The notes under the pieces: model-generated
What the model was told of the DNA's origin: nothing
Databases searched by the model: none
What the model saw: the letters and a program-made list of their open reading frames with translations, nothing else
NCBI RefSeq assembly: GCF_000143415.4
Contig: NW_003314301.1
Coordinates: 390,242 to 454,241 of the forward strand
DNA from: Selaginella moellendorffii
Lineage: Eukaryota; Streptophyta; Lycopodiopsida; Selaginellales; Selaginellaceae
DNA length: 64,000 nucleotides
Reading direction: 5' to 3'
Shown: in pieces, positions 58,275-64,000 of the stretch
How positions within the stretch are numbered: position 1 is the first letter of the stretch
Layout: the number at the start of each line of letters is the position of its first letter
Program-made: the position numbers and the translations under genes

Positions 58275-60175
58275 ATGGCCAGCGGCGGCAGGAATCTGCA
58301 TGTCTCGCCCCGGCTCGCGTCGGATGCGCTGCCGCTGCCCGTGAGTGTGACCAACAAGCTCTTCTTGATCCTTTTCTTCTCGGCGTCCTACTACCTGATG
58401 CGGCGATGGAGGGAAAAGATCCGGACCTCGACTCCATTGTACATGCTGACGCTGGAGGAGCAGCTAGCGGTGATCACCCAGATCGCCTCCTTCATCTATC
58501 TCATCGGCTTCTTCGGCATTGAGTATGTCCAGAGCGTCATCAACAAGAACGCTGATGAGGACGAGCGGCCCGCCGCCCAGCACGAGATCGCCAGCAAGAG
58601 ACCGCCCGCGGAGCTCCTGGGGAAGCCACTGCCGGACAACAACGACGAGGATCTGGCACAGGCAGTGAGCTCCGGAAGGGTCGCGTCCTACTCGCTGGAG
58701 ACCGAGCTGGGCGATGAGCTGAGGGCCGCGTCGGTGAGGAAGAGGGCGATCGAGCTCAGCACTGGGCGGTCTCTGGAGGAGCTGCCTTTGCACGGGATGG
58801 ACTACAAGAGCATTGTGGGACAATGCTGCGAGATGGTGGTGGGCTACGTCCAGATCCCTGTGGGTGTGGCCGGTCCCTTGCTGCTGGATGGTTTGGAGTA
58901 CACTGTGCCGATGGCTACCACGGAGGGATGCTTGGTGGCGAGCACCAACCGTGGTTGCAAGGCGATTCATCAGTCCGGCGGTGCCGTGAGCGAGATTTTG
59001 AAAGACGGGATCACTCGGGCTCCCGTCGTGAGCTTCTCGTCTCTCAAAGGTGCTGCCGAGCTCAAGTTTTACCTCGAGGATACTAACAACTTCGACACTA
59101 TTTCGACCGTTTTTAACAGGTGAGTTGAAAGGTAGAATGGTTTTGGAGCATTCCTGTATTCCTGCTGCTGAGCTGATGGCTATTCTTTTTTGATCGCAGG
59201 ACGAGTAGATTCGCCAGGTTGCAAAGTGTTAAATGCTTGCTGGCTGGTCGAAACGCATACATTAGATTCTGTTGCTCCACTGGTGACGCAATGGGGATGA
59301 ACATGATCTCCAAGGGGGTCCAAAACGTTTTGGACTATCTTCACGATGTATTCCCCGACATGTGTGTTATCAGCGTCTCTGGTAAATTTCCTTGAAGATT
59401 TCTTGTCCTTTGGTCTGAGTTGCAAACTTGTCTTCCCAGGGAACTTATGCGCTGACAAGAAGGCAACATCAGTGAACTGGATCGAGGGGCGAGGGAAGTC
59501 CGTCGTCTGCGAAGCGGTGATAAAGGGCGACGTGGTCTCCAAGGTCTTGAAGACATCGGTGTCCGCCCTGGTGGAGCTCAACACGCTCAAGAACCTGGCC
59601 GGATCGGCTCTCGCGGGTGCCGTTGGTGGATTCAACGCTCACGCCTCCAACATCGTCTCGGCCGTGTTCATCGCCACTGGCCAGGATCCGGCACAGAACG
59701 TCGAGAGCTCGCAGTGCTTGACGCTCATGGAGGCAACCAACTGTGGCAAGGATCTCTACGTGTCGGTGACAATGCCATCGGTGGAGGTACGCTGAAGTTT
59801 CAAAAGTTTCCCTGTTTGTTTATCTCTCTGGTGGTGCTTTGGTCTAACCAAGCTTTTTCTTTCTCTTGCTTTTTGCTTGCACAGGTTGGAACGATCGGTG
59901 GTGGCACGCAGCTCGCGTCGCAGAGCGCCTGTCTCAATCTGCTTGGAATCAAAGGCTCCAATCCCGACTCGCCGGGATTGAATGCGCAGACACTCGCCAG
60001 AGTTGTGGCTGGCGCCGTGCTCGCTGGTGAATTGTCGCTCATGTCTGCCTTGGCAGCCGGGCAGCTGGTCAAGAGCCACATGAAGTACAATCGATCCAGC
60101 AAGAACATCGCTGCCGCTGGCGAGCAGCAGCAGCAGAGCTTGGACGGATTGAGGCAGCGATGTTCGTCGTCGTGA
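58275..60175 (+). CDS. HMGR: 3-hydroxy-3-methylglutaryl-CoA reductase
   Basis: Four exons (58275-59119, 59200-59381, 59440-59786, 59885-60175) give about 554 aa, the standard plant HMGR layout. It makes mevalonate from HMG-CoA with two NADPH, the committed step of cytosolic isoprenoid synthesis, in the ER membrane. Two membrane spans lie near the N-terminus ([33 protein letters not shown]). An acidic linker follows. Catalytic elements: [15 protein letters not shown] (Glu), [10 protein letters not shown] (Asp), [14 protein letters not shown] (Lys), and [11 protein letters not shown] near the end (His and the following Ser-rich site that SnRK1 phosphorylates in known HMGRs). [20 protein letters not shown] is intact. 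Start at the ATG of MASGGRN, 60 bp inside the open frame. Confidence 0.96.
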
Positions 60176-60438
60176 AGTAAATACAGTTCCCTTGCCCTCG
60201 AAGAACAAAATAAAAACCAGAGAGATTTTTTTTTAAAGAAAAAAGCCATGGTTTTTGTTTGGTAGTATTATATAATATCTCGCCTAGAATTCGTGTAATA
60301 TATTAAAACTACTGTTTGGAGTTTTCGTGCTTATTTGGAATTTGGTTTGCGTTCGTTTAGCGTTCAAAGATGAGCCTCGTTGAGGTAAGCAAAGACTTTG
60401 AATGGCAATTAAAGAATAATTTTGCGGCTGGCAACGCA

Positions 60439-60526
60439 TGGTTGTATTCCAGAACACTTCTACTTATTGGTTCTTTCAACAGTGGTTGTATTCTAGAACA
60501 CTTCTACTTATTAGTTCTCTCAAGAG
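60439..60526 (+). repeat. 44-bp tandem duplication upstream of the VQ gene
   Basis: TGGTTGTATTCCAGAACACT and its following bases recur with a 44-bp period (60,439 and 60,483), with a few substitutions. It ends 20 bp before the VQ start codon, so it lies in the leader or promoter. Confidence 0.85.
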
Positions 60527-60545
60527 CTCCAAGAGAGAAGAAAAA

Positions 60546-60791
60546 ATGGAGAGAGGCTTGAATTTTTCTGAGAAGTATAGAGAGAATGACCGGTTCGTGG
60601 TCTATCGCACTATCCCTGCTGAATTTAAGAGTTTAGTCCAAGAATTGACTGGCATGAACAGCACAGCTTCTTCCAAAAATCCTGGAAGGGCAAATGTGAT
60701 GGGAGCGACAAACTGTCAGGATAAATCTGAAAAGTTAATAGTAGAAGATGGATATAGTCTTGGAAGTATAGTCACAAAAGCTATACAATAA
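60546..60791 (+). CDS. Small VQ-motif protein
   Basis: 81 aa, intronless, starting at the ATG in AAAAAATGG. It contains the VQ signature FKSLVQELTG (F-x-x-x-V-Q-x-L-T-G) at about residues 25-34, preceded by VYRTIPAE. VQ proteins are plant nuclear or plastid cofactors, most often partners of WRKY factors. The rest (NPGRANVMGATNCQDKSEKL) is short and unstructured. It is shorter than most VQ proteins. The upstream open frame contains an upstream Met-like start in the tandem duplication, which I reject because no ATG begins it. Confidence 0.7.
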   Translation: MERGLNFSEKYRENDRFVVYRTIPAEFKSLVQELTGMNSTASSKNPGRANVMGATNCQDKSEKLIVEDGYSLGSIVTKAIQ

Positions 60792-61300
60792 TGCAATATC
60801 AAGCACAAATGTCCTTTTGATCATTTTAGATAATAATATAGATCTTTATCTATTTAGAAACAAATATCTTAACCTTGCAAGAGAGGCAATGTATGAATAA
60901 AAATATATTAATTTGAACATTGAAAGAAGTACAAAGATTTATGGCTAAGAATAATTATATAAAGAAAAATATAAATAATAACATAATTTTAGTTTTTTGG
61001 TTTGCTTAGGGATGGTAATGGATATACCTAGAATATTCTTGGATATTCTAGAATATTCTACTATCTAACGGTTGTTATTCATTTAGATTAATCTTGTATT
61101 TATAAATTATAAACTTTTTAAAACACTTTCTAGTATATTCATTAATCAACTTGTTACAAAACATTTATTTGTAATATAGTAATTATATTTCTTTAATAAT
61201 TACCTCCTGTATAAATGCAATGTCCTTTTGATATTGATCTTTATGCTACAAAAGTATAAACCATGCTAAATTAATTAAATAATCAAAATTAAATCAGGGC
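60792..61300. other. AT-rich gene-free DNA
   Basis: About 500 bp of strongly AT-rich sequence, including the dispersed repeat at 61,015-61,140. No coding frame is present. Confidence 0.6.
61015..61140 (-). repeat. Dispersed AT-rich repeat, copy B (MITE-like)
   Basis: Inverted relative to copy A at 715-870. Shared blocks include TTGGATATTCTAGAATATT, GTTATTCATTTAGATTAATC and TATTTATAAATTATAAA. Confidence 0.6.
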
Positions 61301-63600
61301 ATTGCCTGAAGTATTTGTGCAAATCAAAGTTACATTGCTCCTTTCTGTTATAAATTTGATAGCTACAACAGTCCTACAAAAATATTGCATATGCAAATTA
61401 TTCACTCCACTTGGACATATGACAGTCAATTTATTGCCTAGCATATTTAAACAAATCTCCTTTTCCAAATCCGCTTTACAACATGCTCAACCAGCTCTTT
61501 ACTGGAAATGGGACAACATCTATAATTATTGCATTTGGTATGCAACGCTCCTGTGCAGAAGGTTGAGCAATTCGAATTTTGCAAGTGCTGTCTACAAAAA
61601 AGACTACCAAAACAATCAAAATCAGTTAAAAACTCACCTTAACATCAGCCATGAAAGTTTGATCCTTTTGAAGATTTTGAAGATGCACCGACACCCTCAC
61701 AAAAGCAGAACTACGTGGTCCCAGATAGTGCTCTAAAGAGAAACAAACAACAAATATCAGAATCGAGAGCCACATAGAAACAGCTCACATAAAAAGATGC
61801 GCATGGATGCGTGGGTAGCCCAAATACAGGACTGATGTTTCCCACAGAGGTCCTTATTTTCCTTGTTCACCAACACGAAATGAGCACAAGGAAACCACTC
61901 AAAAGCATGATACCTACCAAGTCGACATTTGCAGTTCCAACAGCTTGGGTAGAACTTGGACCAGCTTGGTGCGTGGTGTCGTTGGGACCAATCTGTAAGG
62001 GAGTTAAATTAGTCATTACAGAAAACAATGAGATTTACTTGGACAAACCTCCAGAAGGCTGTAGTGACAATTAACACTAGAACATGAAGAGGCTCAAGTC
62101 CTTAGGTAACAATAATTTTTCTGTGCTCACTCATCTTTGTGTTTATGGAATTCCACTCCACATTTTCAGTGCACTGAACAAAGAGGAACTAGGTTCTACA
62201 TTATCTCCATTGTGCCCCGAAAATCTACTATTATATCGCATTCAACAGCATGGACACCAAACATGTCCCAGAGATCATTGTCAAAGATTGTGGTAGCAAG
62301 GACTTTAGCGAAAAGCTTGCCGCTCATCAAGTCACGTAGAGAATCTTGGACAAAGAAGAGCCCGACCTTCCTGTTGACCCCAATGCCCTGGAGGTCCACC
62401 ACCACGCACTTTCTAAACCCCACCGTGTCCACAGCATCCAGCTCCTTGACGGGATCCTCTCCGTTGTCAGAAGGCGCCTTGATCAACTTCCTGACCGACA
62501 ATGCCATCAGCATGCCCCTGTAGTCCTCGTAGCTGACAATCCACTCGAGCGCATTGTACTTCAATGCCTTGGTAGGCACTGTGAGAGGATGTTGCCAGTT
62601 GAAACCTGCTTCCGCCAGATCGTAGTATCCTTGTAATTCTCAGAAATACTTTGAGAAACCTCGTCTTGCACATGTTTGTCGATTACAAACGCAGGAGGCA
62701 TGGGAATCAGGCCGAGCTCGAATGAAGAGACGCACCTGACGGCTTCGATACTCCTGATCTGGCATGCCTTCAGCGGCTCCATCGAGGACGCCATCTCTGG
62801 GTCATACAAGTAGGCAGGCAAGCTCCAGGGCGTCGGCCAGGTGCGCGGGATCTTCATGCTGGCGACGCAGGCCGGGGCAGTCTCAGTGAGCGTCTCGAAT
62901 GTACTCGTTGAGCAATTCTAGGGGGCTAGCCGCGCGCAGTGAACTCATTGTCGTAGCAGATATCGGAGAAGAGAAACAGGGAGGTCGTGCTGCTGTCGCA
63001 GACGAGCTGGAGAGGAGGAGCAGGAGTTCGTGTGAGTGTGCTGCATGCGCAAGCGGATCGACCAATAGCTGCAATAGCCTGATGTCAGCCGGGCTCTCGT
63101 GTATCCTCTACCACAACCAAGGGTTTAGGTAAGTTCAGACACGTAAAAGGAAGAATTCAGAATGGTGGTGCATAAGTACCTGCATGGTTGCATCGGACAC
63201 TTCCTCCTCAATTCCACTAACCAGGGGTGACGCGCTAGAGCTCATGGTAATCGTGGTGATCACCACTACGTTTCCTGCACTGGACGACCGTTTTTAAGTC
63301 TATTTTTCTTTGCACTTTTTGCAATACCTCGTCTGGTGGGAGTGAGTTCTCCGAGTAAAGTAGGCTTACGAAATGCACCTGATGAAGCAAAGCCAGCGAG
63401 TTAAACAAATCAAACCATGGTTTCTTCCTTCGGGAGAAACGTCTTTGAATTATGATGGGATCCACAGGCTCAGATCCCTCTTGGCACTCTGGTGTCTTCC
63501 ACTCCAGGCCGCGGGTGACCCGAGGAGTCGTTTGTGGATTGAAAGTTGGGGCTCTTGAGCTATAATCCACGTGAGCATCGTGCTGGTAAGTTGGTTTGAA
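61301..63600 (-). pseudogene. Unidentified decayed gene
   Basis: Minus-strand blocks look protein-like but sit in different frames. About 62,857-62,640 reads MKIPRTWPTPWSLPAYLYDP and LGLIPMPPAFVIDKHVQDEV. Around 62,635 the sensible reading moves to another frame (LQGYYDLAEAGFNWQHPLTV) that continues as EWIVSYEDYRGMLMALSVRK, TVGFRKCVVVDLQGIGVNRK and VECDIIVDFRG. At about 63,565-63,380 is PQTTPRVTRGLEWKTPECQE with a basic stretch RRFSRRKKPW and a possible splice donor. I cannot name the family. One frame break argues for a pseudogene, but a missed intron is possible. Confidence 0.35.
62065..62180 (+). repeat. Segment shared with 9,395-9,515, copy 2
   Basis: Same order of matching blocks as the first copy, same orientation. 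It lies beside the unidentified relic on this side just as copy 1 lies between minus-strand relic pieces. Confidence 0.5.
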
Positions 63601-64000
63601 GTTGATTGTATTATAAGTTCTGATCTCAGGGTCTAGAAATGCTCAACTTTGCTTGGTATTGGACAGTTTTAAGTGCTCATTGAGCTATAGTACATGGTTA
63701 TGATGGTTGGCAAATAAGGTGGCCACATTGAAGATGAGGGACCGTGGGGTGAACAATGGATTGCATTCATGTGTCTTATGCTTCTTAGATAAACTATATT
63801 AAGCCTTCAATCTATGGCTTCATGCTGCACTCCACTATTGCTCACTCCTCCTGCAATTCAAACAGCTAATGTCATTTGTCGCTTTCTTCATTCGGGCAAC
63901 AACGATCATCAGTGCGGATTTACTCCTGCTTCAATCGATTCGATTCATTGCCGGGACGATCGAGAATCCACCAGTATTTCGAAAGCCATCTCCTTCAAGG
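63601..64000. other. Window end, nothing assigned
   Basis: No frame with family features is present. The last about 100 bp has an open reading (LQSIRFIAGTIENPPVF on the plus strand) that could be the edge of a gene beyond the window, but there is too little to judge. Confidence 0.4.

Overview
The window is nuclear DNA of a land plant. It carries plant-only families (AHL, VQ, DYW-type PPR, TBL acetyltransferase, class III peroxidase, lumenal PsbP-like protein, TOM1-like protein), all with spliceosomal introns. Nearly every intron is only about 50-90 bp, gene spacing is tight, and PPR genes and pseudogenes are frequent. That compactness fits a lycophyte such as Selaginella moellendorffii; the species is an inference, not a match I could test.

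Layout. 1-8 kb: AT-rich repeats, a broken PPR copy, an archaeal-type ATPase, a TBL wall O-acetyltransferase, and an isolated very AT-rich lectin gene. 8-12.7 kb: unidentified gene relics, a solo-LTR-like insert, and a papain-type protease lacking its 5' part directly behind the insert. 13-19 kb: dense gene cluster (TOM1-like, peroxidase, MRH/ATG27-like membrane protein, tRNA-Ala, PsbP-like). 19-21.8 kb: pseudogene debris. 21.9-29.3 kb: GH43 galactosidase, DYW PPR, makorin E3 ligase, aldo-keto reductase. 29.6-39.3 kb: a partial duplicate of the makorin gene split by a Ty3/gypsy element with very short LTRs, which is itself split by a 1.8-kb solo LTR, followed by about 4 kb of other inserted or rearranged DNA. 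39.7-42.6 kb: MORN-repeat protein and a small membrane protein. 42.6-50.3 kb: an AHL gene with a long microsatellite-rich leader. 50.3-56.2 kb: a divergent HRQ1-type helicase / glycosyltransferase pair sharing about 50 bp. 58.3-60.8 kb: HMG-CoA reductase and a small VQ protein. 60.8-64 kb: AT-rich repeats and unidentified relics.

The genes do not form an operon or an obvious pathway cluster. Cell-wall and glycan functions recur (TBL, GH43, GT4, peroxidase), but each gene looks independently controlled. The most instructive part is the nested insertion history at 29.6-39.3 kb, readable from target duplications and from the intact makorin gene nearby. Exon limits come from reading splice sites and frame continuity by eye; most are frame-checked, and those of the helicase are approximate.
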